In this document: positions 20,111-33,498 of the stretch, in pieces
How positions within the stretch are numbered: position 1 is the stretch's first letter
Layout of the letters: every line of letters starts with the position of its first letter
Assembly (NCBI RefSeq): GCF_947179515.1
Contig: NC_067477.1
Location: 123,822,062-123,886,061 of the forward strand
DNA length: 64,000 bases
Direction: 5' to 3'
From: Apodemus sylvaticus
Taxonomy: Eukaryota; Chordata; Mammalia; Rodentia; Muridae
Made by a program: the position numbers and the translations under genes
Notes under the pieces: model-generated
Database searches by the model: none
What the model saw: the letters and a program-made list of their open reading frames with translations, nothing else
What the model was told of the DNA's origin: nothing

Positions 20111-21164
20111 AGGAGAAGGTGGGATAGAATGGGGGCTATGAAAATTGGAAGAGAACTAAGATGGATGCACAGAAGTGACTACAATTCTGCACCAGAGAAG
20201 TTAGAAGTGCAAAAACAGCTGCAGTGACAATTCTGAAAATCAGCAAAGGAGTGCTTAGAACTCTAAACAAAAGAACAAATGACTCCTGAAGAGTAGCAGA
20301 GCCCGGACTCTGGAGATGTAAGATGAACCGAAGGGGCCAGGAGCCCCATTGCAGAAACAGAGCAGAAGTGCTAACTATAGCAGAGACCTTCAGTACCTAC
20401 AAGCTTTAAATCCAGTTTGGGGAGCTGAATGGTCTTAAAGTGACTCTTCTGCTACAAAGAACATGCTAACTTTGGACCTCCAGGATACCAAAACAAAGAC
20501 TACTATAGTAGCCTGTCACCATCTTAAAAAATAACAGTCCAATGGCTGTCCCTGAGAGAAACCCTGGATCTATCCATGTCTTATTAGGCAGAAGACAATT
20601 CACTCACACTCCTTGTAGCCTTAAAACCAAGGCCACTGTGTCCACAACATGGAAATTAAAAAAAGTCTCCTTTCATGACTTTAAGACAGTGAATATTCCC
20701 ATAATTCCCTGCTTTTTGTGCCTGTCTGTGTCTTATTCCCCATGTAGGAAATATCCTATCACAACCCTCAGGTCCAGGAACATTTCCAACAAACAGCCCC
20801 AGGCCAAATCATTGCCTATGTTCCACTGTCATAATCTAGGGGCCATCTCCTGGGATTCCCTTGAGATTATAGATATTACTATAGATTCCTTTTTTTAATC
20901 TGTTCTTTATGTGTCACTGAACAGTTGGAGAGGGCTCTTGACAGAACCTCATAGATCCTGAGATATGGGAAAGTGGCCATAGCCCAAGCAAACATGTACA
21001 CTTGATGAGCAATCTACAAAAGGTCTCTACAGCTTTTGAACTACATCTACTATTGCAACAAGTTTTATCATCCTCATGTTTGTTCCTAGAAACCAAAGGT
21101 ATTTTCAATTACTTGATGCTAGATTATCTATAGATAGTCAATATCAAAATCCTTTTCCTCAATA
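20111..21164. other. No feature recognised
   Basis: A 118-codon chance frame (20542-20898) has no recognisable motif. No repeat family is identified. Confidence 0.4.
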
Positions 21165-23056
21165 AGAGACAAATGGGACCTCATAAAATTGAAAAGCTTC
21201 TGAAAGGCAAAGGAGACTGTCAATCAGCAAAACACCAAGCAACAGATTGGGAAAAGATCCTTACCAACCCTATTTCCCACAGAGAGCTAATATCTAATAT
21301 ATACAAAAAACTCAAGAAGTTATACTCCAGAGAACCGAAAACCCTATTAAAAATGGGGTACAGAGCTAAACAAAGAATTTTTCACCTGAGGAATACCAAA
21401 TGGCTGAGAAAAACCTAAAGAAATGTACAACATCCTTAGTCATCAGGGAAATGCAAATCAAAATAACCCTGAGATTCCACCTCATACCAGTCAGAATGGC
21501 TAAGATCAAAAACTCAGGTGACAGCAGGTTCTGGCAAGGATGTGGAGAAAGAGGAACACTCCTCCACTGCTAGTGGGATTGCAAGCTGGTACAACCACTC
21601 TGGAAATCTGTTTGGTTGGTCCTCATTAAATTGGATATAGTACTCCCTGAGGATCCAACTATACCACTCCTGGGCATATACCCAGAAGATTCCCCAACAT
21701 GTAATAAAGACACATACTTTACTATGTTCATAGCAGCTTTATTTATAAAAGACAGAAACTGGAAAGAACCCAGATGTCCCTCAACAGAGGAATGGATACA
21801 GAAGATGTGGTACATTTGCACAATGGAGTACTATTTAGCTGTTAAAAACAATAACTTTATGAACTTTTAGGCAAATGCTTAGAACCAGAAAATATCCTGA
21901 GTGAGGTAACCCAACCACAAAAGAATACACACCCTATGCACTCATTGATAAGTGGATATTAGCCCCAAAGCTTGGAATACCCAAGATACAATTCACAGAC
22001 AATATGAAGCTCAAGAAGAAGGAAGACCAAAATGTCTTATGTGTATGTTTCAGTCCTTCTTATAAGTGGGAACAAAATATTCATGGAAGGTAGAAGATGG
22101 GAAGGACTTGGGAGGAATAGAGGAGGAGGAAAGGGGGACAGGAGCAGTATGAGAGGAGATGTAGATGATTTACACAGGATCAGGAATTTGAACAGAGGCA
22201 TGTAGCAATAGGGGATGGTTAACTGGGGGTAGCCACCATTAAGTCCCAGATTCCAAGAAAGCAAGAGGCTGACAAGACCTAACAGGGATGAGATTAACTG
22301 AAACACCCAACAAAGGGGAGGGAAAGGCTGAAAAGACCACATCCAGAGGTTAGGCAAGGCCCCTGGTTGAGGGATTGAGACCACCCACTCATCTCCAAAT
22401 TCTTAATCCAGAAGGGCTCCTGTTTAAAGGAAATATGGGGACAAAGTGTGGAGCAGAGACTGAAGGAAAGGCCATCCAGAGACTGCCCCACCATCCCATA
22501 TGCGGACCCAGGCACTATTGCAGATGCCAAGAAGTGCATGCTGACACAAGCCTGTTATAGCTGTCTCCTGAGAGACTCTGCCAGAGCCTGACAAATACAG
22601 AGGTGGATGCTTGCAGCCAACCATTGGACTTAACAGTGTCCGCAATGGAGAAGTTAGTGAGAGGACTAAAGGAGCTGAAGGGATTTGCAACCCTATAGGA
22701 AGAAAACCAATATCAACCAACCAGACGATACACACACACCCCCAGAGCTCCCAGGGACTAAACCACAAACCAAAGAGCACACATGGAGGGGCCCATGGCT
22801 CCAGCTACATATGTATCAGAGGATGGCATTGTCTGGCATCAATAAGAGGAGAATCCCTTGGTCCTGTGAAGGCTGGATTCCCCAGTGCAGGAAAATGCCA
22901 GGGTAGTGAAGTGGGAGGGGGTGGGTGGGAGCATCCTCATAGAAGCAGGGGTAGTAGAAATGGGAAAGGGGGTTCTGGAGGGGAAATTGGGAAAGGGGAT
23001 AGCATTTGAAATGTAAATACATAAAATATCCAATAAAATTTCTGAAAAAAGAAAAT
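21165..23056 (+). mobile_element. 5'-truncated LINE-1 (ORF2 C-terminal part and 3'UTR)
   Basis: It starts inside ORF2 at the GACAAATGGGACCTC segment, equivalent to about 14811 of the longer copy. It continues through the C-terminal ORF2 region (broken frames at 21173-21418 and 21616-21870), the ORF2 end near 21960 (CATTGATAAGTGGATATTAG) and a long 3'UTR of about 1.05 kb. It ends at ATTTGAAATGTAAATACATAAAATATCCAATAAAA followed by an impure A-rich tail. Its 3'UTR is much longer than that of the young copy at 15612, so it belongs to a different, older subfamily. No convincing target-site duplication was found. Confidence 0.9.
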
Positions 23057-23931
23057 TGTGTAGCTCACTTTTGAACACAGATTCTAGTATTAAAAGCCTT
23101 AATACTATTTGTGCTTGTCCTTTAAGGACTTTTAAAGAAAAGTATCAAACCTATCTCACAACAAATAATTATGTTATGGGCCTTAGAGGCAACTGTAACC
23201 ACTCCACAGGACAGTTGTAAAACTCTGATGATTATTAGTGTCACAGAGACCAGTAACACATGCACAAGTGGGACATAGCAATGACTATTGTGATAATGCC
23301 ATGACCCAAGAGCCCCATCCAGTCACCCTATACATCCAGTTTAAAATCTCCTTCACATTTCATGACTTAAAATCCATGGCTTCTGTGGACATTACCCTGA
23401 ACATCTCCTTGCTTTGCATGGCAGAGCTGGGTGTGGTCCTATCTGAGTTACATTCTGCTGAGACTGGAAATGGCTATCATGAGCTCCAGTGGCATGACAA
23501 CTTTACTAGCTCTGGGAAACTTGAAGACACTCTCCCTCAAAAGTCTCTGCCTATTCAACATCGTACAAGCCTTTTCATGAACTGCTACAATCTATACTAC
23601 TGAGATACTCAGACACTGTTGACATGAAAAAGAAACCAATCACTTTTCCTTTGAAATCTCTCTAACCAAATCCACAGCTCCCCTTACAACTGACATGGTA
23701 CATCTCCTCTAATGAAAAAATATTTTCCTACAAAAGCTACTTGTTACAATTAGAGAGGTGAACACTATACTAGATAGACAGATACCAAATTAAGGACACA
23801 GGAAGTACAAAAGGAAACATATTTCCAAAGAAAAATAATTCTCAAGAAATAGATTGAAGATACCTATTAAACACCTGACAGACAATGTGGAATAGTGATT
23901 CTCAACTGTGTACAAAAAAAAGTGTAGATAA
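23057..23931. other. No feature recognised
   Basis: A chance frame at 23238-23603 has no motif that I recognise. Confidence 0.4.
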
Positions 23932-24025
23932 AGGTTTGGGGATTCATCTCAGTGGTAGAACACTTGCTTAGCAAACATAAGGCACTGAGTCCAGTCCTCT
24001 GCAGGGGGTAACAATAAAAAGAAGT
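23932..24025 (+). mobile_element. ID-family SINE, diverged
   Basis: GGTTTGGGGATTCATCTCAGTGGTAGAACACTTGCTTAGCAAACATAAGGC, read in parts from 23934, matches the tRNA-Ala/BC1-derived ID element, including the box-A-like start and a degenerate box B (GAGTCCAGTCC). A short A-rich tail (AACAATAAAAAGAAG) follows. ID elements are found across rodents and are especially abundant in rat. Confidence 0.8.
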
Positions 24026-24239
24026 TAGGGGAGGTTGTTATTGTCCTGTTAATTGAGTATATAGTCAAGTGCTTAAGCAAAGAGACAACAAAAAGGGACC
24101 AATCAGAGACCCTAGAACTAAAAACTTCCATCGAATGAAGGAGGTGGTAGAGAGCCCCTATAACACAGAACTGGCTGGAACAAGGGGAAGGAAGAAGTAT
24201 GGAATACGGGGTAAGTCTTCTGAATTGACCTACTCAGAA

Positions 24240-24510
24240 AGAGAAAAAACAAATGAAGACATGAGGAAATTATGTAAGGAAAGAAGAAAGGGAGGCAAGA
24301 AGGAATAAAGGGAGGAAGGGAAGGAGGTGGGAAGGAAGGAAGCAAGGAAGGAAAGGAGGGAGGGAGGGAAGAAAGAAGCAAGGAAGGAAGGAAGGAAGGA
24401 AGGAAGGAAGGAAGGAAGGAAGGAAGGAAGGAAGGAAGGAAAGAAGGAAAGCAGGGAAGAAGGGAGGGAAGAAAGGAGAGCAGGGAGGAAGGGAGAAAGG
24501 AGAAAGTTTT
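24240..24510 (+). repeat. (GGAA)n purine microsatellite
   Basis: Imperfect GGAA/GGAG/GAAG repeats are present with a nearly pure GGAA core at about 24379-24440. The long Lys/Glu- or Phe/Ser/Leu-rich frames over it are artefacts of the repeat. Confidence 0.95.
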
Positions 24511-25628
24511 AAACGCCTCCAAGATTTACAGGATCCAGGTCATTACAAGATGTTCACATTATTATTACAGGTAAAAAAAAAAAAAGACTGAAAACATTAA
24601 AAAAACAGTTTTATGAAATAATGGCAAAACATTTCCCAAATCTTTAAAGAACTATGGATACCCAGACCTGAGAACTCTACCCAAAACACATCACCCCTCC
24701 ATGGCTGCTAACTCCCAGGCATCATTAATGTTTTATGTAATTCCCTTCCTTGAGATTTCACTGCTGTCTCTTGCCTATGTCCTCTGTGTCCTGTGCCCTA
24801 AAGAACACTGTTCTGTCAATTGGGATCATAACCTCCCGAAATGATATCCTAGTCATCGGACCCTTCTATGACTTCAGCCCATCTCTGGCAGGGTGTAGAC
24901 CATCAGTCACATGTCATTCCACTGTATCCCTCAGTTATTGTTTGAGATGTATCCCCAGCACCTAACTCAGTGATGGACAATAACATTATGTGCTCTCTGT
25001 TAGGACCAGTAGATGTGCATTGAACTCTGGGTCTCAACTGAACTGATGCCATGAAATAAACTCGGTGGTTAAAATCGTATAAAGTAATGAGCATAAACCC
25101 TTCAGAGCAGGTCCTGGCACACAGACATTCATTTTGTGGTAATTGTTTTATCTATCACTGTTCCTGAATGCCTGTAATGTGTCACCTGGCTCTCCTCAAT
25201 TCAAACACTCCCTTGCCCATCACCTTCACCTCTCTTTGGGGAGTAACTCAATGCTGAGGAACAAAGTCTCCATCTCATGTTCCTCCCATTTTTTATGTTT
25301 ACTAGCTAAAGCAAAATTCAAGAAGTCGATTTACCAAGATATTGAAAACTATTTTAAGAAATATATGTATTTCTGTATTTTATCTACTACCAGCATCTTT
25401 GCCAAGTCCCTTCACAGATCTGCCAATATCCTGACTAAGAAGCTGTTGTAAACATGGAAAATGGCACTGCTTATCAGCCTGTGTGGCTAATTATCCTGGA
25501 TTTAAACCTTCAGTGTGTATCTTTTTGTGATCCCATGATGTGCTATGGAGGACTCTGTCTTGAGAATCTATTCAAGAGTCTGGGGTAAAGATTTTACTCC
25601 ATATGGCCCTGGATTCAATCACCAAACC
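24511..25628. other. No feature recognised
   Basis: Mixed unique sequence contains a poly(A) run near 24573. No exon-like or repeat signature is recognised. Confidence 0.4.
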
Positions 25629-25674
25629 AGAGGGGGAGAGAGGGAGCGCAAAAGATAGAGAGAGAAAGAGAGAC

Positions 25675-25733
<59 letters not shown>

Positions 25734-25734
25734 A
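25629..25734 (+). repeat. (GA)n microsatellite
   Basis: Interrupted GAGAGA/GACAGA sequence becomes a pure (GA)n run at about 25683-25732. Confidence 0.95.
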
Positions 25735-27769
25735 AATTAAAAATGAAAAAAAAATTAGCAGAACTGGATTTTAGTTCCCAACTTGTCATATGGATAAGAA
25801 AACCCCTAGTGTCTGGTCACCTCAGTTCCTTCATCAATTAAATGAAGATGGACAGGATTCTCAGGTTCCAGTGTGGCAAGGTGTTTTCTGATTCTATGAG
25901 CCTGAGCTTAGGGGACATTTCAGCCTGTGTCCTAGTAGGATACAACCAGCATCCTCAAAGAAAGTAATGGAGAAGTCGATAGGAGGAATTTGTGCAGGGT
26001 GGATGGAAACCACAAGAAATCACACAGAAAATCTGGGTTGATAAGAAAGAACCATATCTACCCACGAAGTCTCCACAACCCAGAGAGAGACACGTGAAGC
26101 TGGTCACCTAACAACAGCATCTAGACTTGGCCCATCTGAGAAAATGCCGCAGAGAGGGACCTGAGAGGCTGCTCCCCACCGTCCTCCATCTCCCACATGT
26201 GGCCCTGAGTATGAAGCAGTGGGAAGAAACAAGACCAGAAGAGCTGACGTTACACCTGTACAGGAAGCTTGGTCCTTGGTCAAGCTAAAAGCTTGAAGCC
26301 ACAGAGACCTGGAAGGAGCCGGGATAGGAGCTCCGCCTGCTCTCAGTACCATGCCCCTGTTACATAGCTGCAAGCCCCCATAGATTTGTGGCCATCACTC
26401 ACATAAGGGCAACACCCCAAGCCGTTCCACATGTAGATGAGGCATCCCTAACATCTCAGACCAATAGAAAAAGAGACACAATCTGTAGTCATGTAGGCTC
26501 AAGACAGAGAGCTCCATGCTAATGAGGTAACTAGAGGCATGGAGGGCGTTGCCATTAAGATTCCCTTGCCAGAGATCCTTCTCTGTGGAAGGTATCTCAG
26601 GCCCATCCAGTTTTACACATTCATTTTTCACTATGACAGTAAATGATTTAGAACCAGACTATCTCTTTTTATCGAGATCCACTGTAGGGAGACATGGAGA
26701 AAGCTTTCTCTTACAGATCCACAGCTTAGCCTCCTGTAGAAGGCCTCTCTGCACTCCCAGCCACAACTGCCACCAAGCCTGTTACTACCATCAAGCCAAG
26801 GACTCTCCCCATGGGACCAGCCAGAGATTTCCCCCTCTCCCCAACCCCCACCCCTGCCCCAGGCTAGATCCAGCCTACTGGCCCAACTCCACTCTCTGAT
26901 CTTCCTCAACTCCCAGTGGCTTCCGAATGTCCAAGAACCTGAGAACCCCATATCCCCGGCCTTGTTGCAGGCCGGAAGATCCTCATGACAGCTCTGGCTT
27001 TCCCATGTCTCAGACTGTGCTTCTCCAACCCAGAAGAGTGCTTCCTTCCTTTCCTGTGGTTCAGCACCCGCCCCAGTGATGGCATGGGACTTTCTGAGTC
27101 TTGCTTCCCCAGCGGCTGTGCCCTGTGGTAGAGTAGATGTGGGCCAGCAACCCTACATGTGTGGAGAATAATACCAATGGAAAAGAAAGGAGGGAAGATT
27201 CAGAGAGGATATTGCAAGTCAACTGGTGCATTGGAATGCTGACTACAGTTTTGTAGAATCTGGGCTCAGAGCCTTTTTGTATTATACATGATGAGCCATA
27301 GTGATGCAGACAAAAACATTTCTAGTGTCTCACAGATCATGGTTAGTCCCCTGACATTACGGCTAAATGTAAATCATCTGTAGTCCCTTAAAGAGCTGAC
27401 ACTGTTAGCACCATCTATATCAAATAAGTCACAGGTTAGCAAAATAAAACTGGTTTATGCTACTAGGGAGTCCTTTTGGAAAATAACTTATGGCAATATA
27501 AAGTGTTTAACATCACCTAATAACCTTTGCATCTTATTTGAAAAATTCTTTTTATTAGACGATCTGCCCAGAGTTCTTTTGAGAGCAGTCAGAATTATTA
27601 TTAACCAATTCTTATGCAGATTTATAATTAATCTAACAACTATGATTTGACCATGAATATGCCTTTGCCATCTGTTATCTTTACCCTGAGTTAGATCATG
27701 AATAATACATAACCATCTGACAGTTGAGGCCAACCCATAACGTCGCCATACAGAATTCAGTACCATCCA
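25735..27769. other. Unique sequence, locally GC-richer, no gene recognised
   Basis: The stretch from about 26100 to 27150 is more GC-rich and C-rich (CCCAACCCCCACCCC near 26840) and carries overlapping frames of up to 116 codons on both strands. None has a recognisable domain, and I see no splice-bounded coding block. Confidence 0.4.
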
Positions 27770-28120
27770 TAGAGTGTTCATTTGCATTCTCCATCGTTTT
27801 GGTCTAATTCCTACTCAGGGCTTTTTTTTTTCATTGAGTTTCAAGTACCAGGAGAACAATCCACCTACAGACTTGGCCATATGGGATGCAGTGCGTATTC
27901 TCCAGCGTCCTGGGTCTAATCCTAATTGTCCCCAGCAAAGCCAAAATGTGTCACTCCAAACATGGGCGGAGGTGCTCTTGGGCATTCATAAAATGCTTAA
28001 TGGAGCATTCGGGATGCTGCTGCTGACAGCGTGTGTTTTAATTAGACTTCTAAGTGAGCATCTATTTGTCCCACTAGCCCTACAGTCAGGTGAAATCGAG
28101 CCCCCATGGCTATAGGTGTC
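27770..28120. other. Unique segment with an internal degenerate duplication
   Basis: ATTCTCCATCG...GGTCTAATTCCT (27786-27812) and ATTCTCCAGCG...GGTCTAATCCT (27897-27922) are similar and about 110 bp apart. Further right is the ATAAAATGCTTAATGGAGCATT palindrome-like stretch (about 27987-28008) and TTTTAATTAGA (about 28036). A frame of 113 codons crosses it without a recognisable domain. Function is unknown. Confidence 0.4.
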
Positions 28121-29340
28121 AAACAGTGCCTAGAAACCATCACCATCTTAACAGACATGTAGGGTAAGTATATAAAAATGTAATTTAAAGAGAATGGTCC
28201 ACCTGACAGTGATGTCATCACCCCATCCTTTTCCACTTTCACCCCTGAGCCTTTTCTCTTGGGAACGAGTAACCATGTTCAATTAGGCTCCTCTGATTGG
28301 TGGACTGTCAGTTTTGCTATTGAATGTGTTCCATCTCTCTATGTATGTACTGTAATCCAAATGTTTACAGAATGCAAAGCTTGCCAGAAATAGGAAAAAA
28401 AAATTCTGTGCCCAATTTGGCTGACAGACTAGCAAGCTATAAACTTTGTCTTATATGGGTTATCGATATATTTCTCGCCATCAAAAAGGACCCTAGGTCA
28501 TTATAAAAAGGGAAGCTATTTGCAGATGTGATGTCTTTACTTAGCAATTAATTCCCAGAAAGGTTCTTACTATGAATTAAAACAGAGCAGGCTGGAGAGT
28601 GATTCAGACAGGGGAGATATCAGAATGAAGTTTTGTAGTTACAGAATTAGAAGTGAGAGTAAGGCCATTGAACTTTATCTTTGAAAATAATGGTCTCTGA
28701 AATTACAAGTGAGCACAGGTGTGTGTATAAATGGGAAGAAAAGAATTTGAAACAGATAACAGTCTCTTCCTCACAGTGTGTGCAACAAAATTGGCTTCAG
28801 TTTTTTTTCTAACTGTGGTTCTGAGAGGAAGATTTTAAAATTCTACTTCAATTAAATCTCATTTTAGTCTAAGCTGTCACTATTGAAAAGCTACTATTCC
28901 TGTTGGTTCTGTAGCCAGTTTTGTTTGTTAACATGTTGGGTTGGGTCATTTGTTTGTTTGTTTTGCTTAGTTTTACCCACTCTGTGCTTTAGCTACATCT
29001 TTTGATCCACATGTAACTATGTCAGATCAAACTTACTCAAGGAAAGCCTGGAGTCCAGAGAGCTTATTGCTTTGGACAGGGCGCCGGTGAGTCAGACGGT
29101 CCAGATACACAATCCCGAGCACTCTAAATGTAAGATGCAAATAGACAGTTAGAGATGAGGGAAGAAACTGAGAAGCTTGCTGCATGGAATTTTAAAAACA
29201 CACGTTGCTGCCACCTTTCCCAGGAGCCCTTCCCAGAAGCTGGCGCTTAGCTCTGACATCAGCTGCTGCCAGTCCTACTTCTGGCTTGCCATTTCGTCTC
29301 AGCTTAGCTTCCCCAAGCTGCCATCACTAACCAGGCCACC
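28121..29340. other. No feature recognised
   Basis: Ordinary AT-rich sequence has GTTTG-rich patches near 28950. Confidence 0.4.
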
Positions 29341-29372
29341 TCTCTCTCTCTCTCCCTCTCCCTCTCCCTCTC

Positions 29373-29418
<46 letters not shown>

Positions 29419-29425
29419 TCCCTCT

Positions 29426-29480
<55 letters not shown>
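29341..29480 (+). repeat. (CT)n microsatellite
   Basis: About 140 bp of CT repeats is interrupted by CCCTCT units. The Ser/Leu/Pro-rich frame at 29177-29515 is an artefact of this tract. Confidence 0.95.
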
Positions 29481-29482
<2 letters not shown>

Positions 29483-29711
29483 CACAGAATTTCCTGCCCT
29501 AAATTTAGAAGCTAGCCTGTATTGACTAACCTCTGCAGAACTACTTGGCTATCCCCCAGTGGTGCAGGCCTCTGGTTCTAGCTTCCCCAAGATCTTACAT
29601 AATTGTTTCATGCTGGTCCTTCCAAAGCCTGGCCAAAAAATCCTTCTCTTTCTCTGAATCTCTTCTTCCTGGGACCCAGAAGTCCCACCTGTCCCTTCTG
29701 CCCAACAATTG

Positions 29712-32700
29712 GCTCCTTTTTTCAAAAAATTGGATATTTTATTAATTTACATCTCAAATTTTATCCCCTTTCACAATTTCTCCCTTTCAGAAACTCGCTT
29801 CTGTGAAGTGTGTGCCCCACCCACCTGCCCACCTACCCACCCACTCCCAACTCCTTCCCTCCCATTCCCCTCCACTGGGGCACTGAAATTCATGGGATCA
29901 AGTGCCTCTTCTCCCATTAATGCCCAAGGAAGCCATCCTCTGCTATGTATGCAGCTGAAGCCATGGGTCTCTCCATGTGTACTCCTTGGTTGGTGGTTTA
30001 GACCCTGGGAGTTCTAGTTGATATTGTTCTTCCTATGGGGATGCAAACCCCTTCAGCTCCTTCAGTTCTTTAACTCCTCCATTGGGGACCCCTTGATCAG
30101 TTCAATGGTTGTCTGTGAGCATCTGCCTATGTATATGTCGGGCTCTGGCAGAGCCTCTCAGGAGACATCCATATCAGGCTCCTGTCAGCAAACACCTCTT
30201 GGCATCCACAATACTGTCTGGGTTTGGAGACTATACATGGAATGGATCCCTAGGTGGGACAGTCCCTGGATGGCCTTTCCTTCCGTCTCTGCTCCACACT
30301 TTGTCTTGGTAAAATAATTTTGTTCCCTTGATTATTTTGTTACCCCTTATAAGAAGGACCAAAGCACCCACACTTTGGTCTTCCTTCTTCTTGAACTTCA
30401 TGTGGTCTGGGAATTGTATCTTGAGTATTCCAAGCTTTTGTGCTAATATCCACTTATCAGAGAGTACATACCATGTGTGTACTTTTGTGATTGAGTTACC
30501 TCACTCAGGATAGGATGATATTTCTAGTGTCATCCATTTACCTAACATTTCAAGAATTCATTGTTTTTAATAGCTAAGTAGTACTCCATTGTGTAAATAT
30601 ACCACATTTTCTGTATCCATTCTCTGTTGAAGGACCTCTGGGGTTTTTCCAGCTTATGTCTATTATAAATAAGGCTGCTATGAGCATAGTGGAGGATGTG
30701 TCCTTATTACATATTGGAGCATCTTTTGGATATATGCCCAGGAGTGGTATAGCTGGATCCTCGGATAATAATATTTTCTGAGGAACAGCTAGACTGATTT
30801 CAAATGGTTGTACCAGATTACAATCCCACCAACAATGGAGTAGTGGTCTTCTTTCTCCACATCCTTGCCAGCATCTTCTGTCAACTGAGTTTTTGATCTT
30901 AGACATTCTGACTGGTGTGGAATCTCAGGGTTGTTTTGATTTGAATTTCCCTGATGACTAAGGATGTTGAACATTTCTTTAGTTGCTTCTCAGCCATTCA
31001 GTATTTCTCAGTTGAGAATCCTTTGTTTAGCTTTGTACCCCCATTTTAATAGGGTTATTTGGTTCTCTGGAGTCTAACTTCTTGAGTTCTTTGCATATAT
31101 TGGATATTAGACCTCTATCAGATGTAGAATTGGTAAATATTTCTTCCCAGTCTTTTGGTTGCCATTTTGTCCTGTTGTCAGTGTTCTTTGCCTTTCAGAA
31201 GCTTTGCAATTTTATGAGGTCACATTCATCAAGTTTTGATCTTAGAGCATAAGCCATTGGTGTTCAGCTCAGGAAATTTTCCCCTGTGCACATAGGCTCT
31301 TCCCCACTTTCTCTTCTATTAGTTTCTGTGTATCTGGTTTTATGTGTATATCCTTCATCCACGTGGACTGGAGCTTTGTACAAGGAAATAAAAATGGATA
31401 GATTTGCATTCTTCTACTTGCTGACTGCCAGTTGAACCAGCACCATTTGTTGAATATGCGTCTTTTTTTCCACTGGATGGTTTTAGCTCCTTTTTCAAAG
31501 ATTAAGTGACAATCAGTGTGTGGGTTTATTTCTGGGTCTTCAATTCTATTCTATTGATCTACCTGCTTGTCACTGTACCAATATCATGCAGTTTTTATCA
31601 CTATTGCTCTGTAATATAGCTTGAGGACAGGGATAGTCATTCCTCTGGAAGTTCTTTTACTGTTGAGAATAGCTTTCACAATCCTGGGTTTTTTGTTATT
31701 CCAAATGAATTTGTGAATAGCTCTTTCTAACTCTATGAAGAATTAACTCAGAATTGTGAGGAGGATTGTGTTGAATCTATAGATTGCTTTCTGCAACATG
31801 GCCATATTTACTAAATTAACCCTGACAATCCATGAGCATGGAAGATCTTTCATCTTCTGAGATCTTAGATTTCTTTCTTCAGAGACTTAAAAGTTTTTGT
31901 CATACGGATCTTCCATTTGCTTGTTTAGAGTCACACCAGGGTATTCTATATAATTTGTGACTATTGTGAAGGGAGTCATTTTCCTAATTTCTTTCTCAGC
32001 CTGTTTATCCTTTGAGATGTGGAAGGCTACTGATTTGTTTGAGTTAATTTTATATCCAGCCACTTTGCTAAAGTTGGTTATCAGGTTTAGGAGTTCTCTG
32101 GTGGAATTTTTGGGGTCATTTAAGTACACTATCATATCATCTGCAAATAGTGATATTTTGTGTTCTTTCCAATCTGTATCCCTTTGATCTCCTTTTGTAA
32201 TCTAATTGTTCTGGTTAGGACTCCGAGTACTATATTGAATAGGGAAGAACACAGTGGGCAACCTTACCTAGTCCCTCATTTTAGTGGGAATGCTTCAAGT
32301 TTCTGTACATTTAGTTTGATGTTGGCTACTGGTTTCATGTATATTGCTTTTATTATGTTTAGGTATGGGCCTTGAATTCCTGATCTTTGCAAGACTTTTT
32401 ACCATGACAGGGTGTTGAATTTTGTCAAATGCTATTTCAGCATCTAATGAAATGATCATGCGTTTTTTTTCTTTGAGTTTGTTTATATAGTGAATTATGT
32501 TGATGGATTTCCATATATTGAACTATCTCTGCATTTCTGGGATAAAGCCTACTTGATCTCAGTGAATGGTCATTTTGATGTGTTCTTGGATTTGGTTTGT
32601 GATAATTTTATTGAGTATTTTTGCATCAATATCTGTAAGGGAATTTGGTCTGAAGTTTTCTTTCTTTGTTGGATCTTTGTGTAGTTTAGATATTAGTATA

Positions 32701-33318
32701 ATTATGACTTCAGAGAATGAATTGGGTAGTGTTCCTTCTGTTTCTATTTTGTGGAATAGTTTGAAGAGAATTGGTATTATGTCTTCTTTGAAAGTCTGAT
32801 AGAATTCTGCACTAAAACCATCTGGTCCTGGACTATTTTTTGGTCGGGAGACTTTTAATAACTTCTTCTATTTCTTTAGGAGTTATGTGATGTTTAGATG
32901 GTTTATCTGATCCTGATTTATCTTTGGTATAATTAATCTGTCTAGAAAATTGTCCATTTCATCCAGATTTTCCAGTTTTGTTGAGTATAGGCTTTTGTAA
33001 TAGAATCTGTTGATTTTTTTTTTTTGGTTTTCCTCGGTTTCTATTGTTATGTTTCCCTTTTCCTTTCTGTTTTTATTAATTTGGATACTGTCTCTGTACC
33101 CTCTGGTTAGTGTGGCTAAGGGTTTATCTGTCTTGTTGATTTTCTCAACAAACCACCTCCTGGTTTGGTTGATTCTTTGTATAGTTCTTTTTTCTACTTG
33201 GTTGATTTCAGCCCTGAGTTTCATTATTTCCTGTTATCTACTCCTTTTGGGTGTATTTGCTTCTTTTTATTCTAGAGCTTTCAAGTGTGCTGCCAAACTG
33301 CTAGTGTATACTCTCTCA
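29712..33318 (-). mobile_element. 5'-truncated LINE-1 on the minus strand
   Basis: On the plus strand it begins with a short T run and AAATTGGATATTTTATTAATTTACATCTCAAAT in parts (the complement of the L1 3' end). It continues through the 3'UTR to the ORF2 end at about 30445, and then through ORF2 backwards. The reverse transcriptase region is recognisable at about 32130-32150 (complement of FADDMIVYL) and at 32430 (complement of LDAEKAFD). It stops near 33318, at the position equivalent to ERAYTSS of ORF2, so ORF1 and the endonuclease are absent. The frames are broken (longest pieces about 113 codons). Confidence 0.9.
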
Positions 33319-33498
33319 AGTTGCATTTGTCTCCTTTATTGACCAAATCAAGAACCAATTAGGGAATCAGACCTTACTATCAGCACTTCCTTCAACATAT
33401 TCTCAGAGAAGAAAGCAAATTAAAACTAATAGCAAACAAAGCTATGGCATACAAAGAGTAGAAGCAGCTGAAGCTAACAAAAAAAAAGTCACCCTGTC
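33319..33498. other. Short unique spacer
   Basis: AT-rich sequence lies between the minus-strand L1 and the next repeat, with nothing recognised in it. Confidence 0.4.

Noticed and set aside
23932..24025. tRNA-like sequence
   Set aside because: It matches an ID SINE with a degenerate box B and A-rich tail, not a functional tRNA; the same reasoning applies to the B2 heads at 48795-48966 and 56740-56950.
26549..26951. 116- and 106-codon opposing frames in a C-rich region
   Set aside because: They show no domain, no splice context and overlap on both strands, so they are probably chance.
29177..29515. 112-codon plus-strand frame with Ser/Leu/Pro runs
   Set aside because: It is produced by the (CT)n microsatellite and shows no non-repetitive coding signature.
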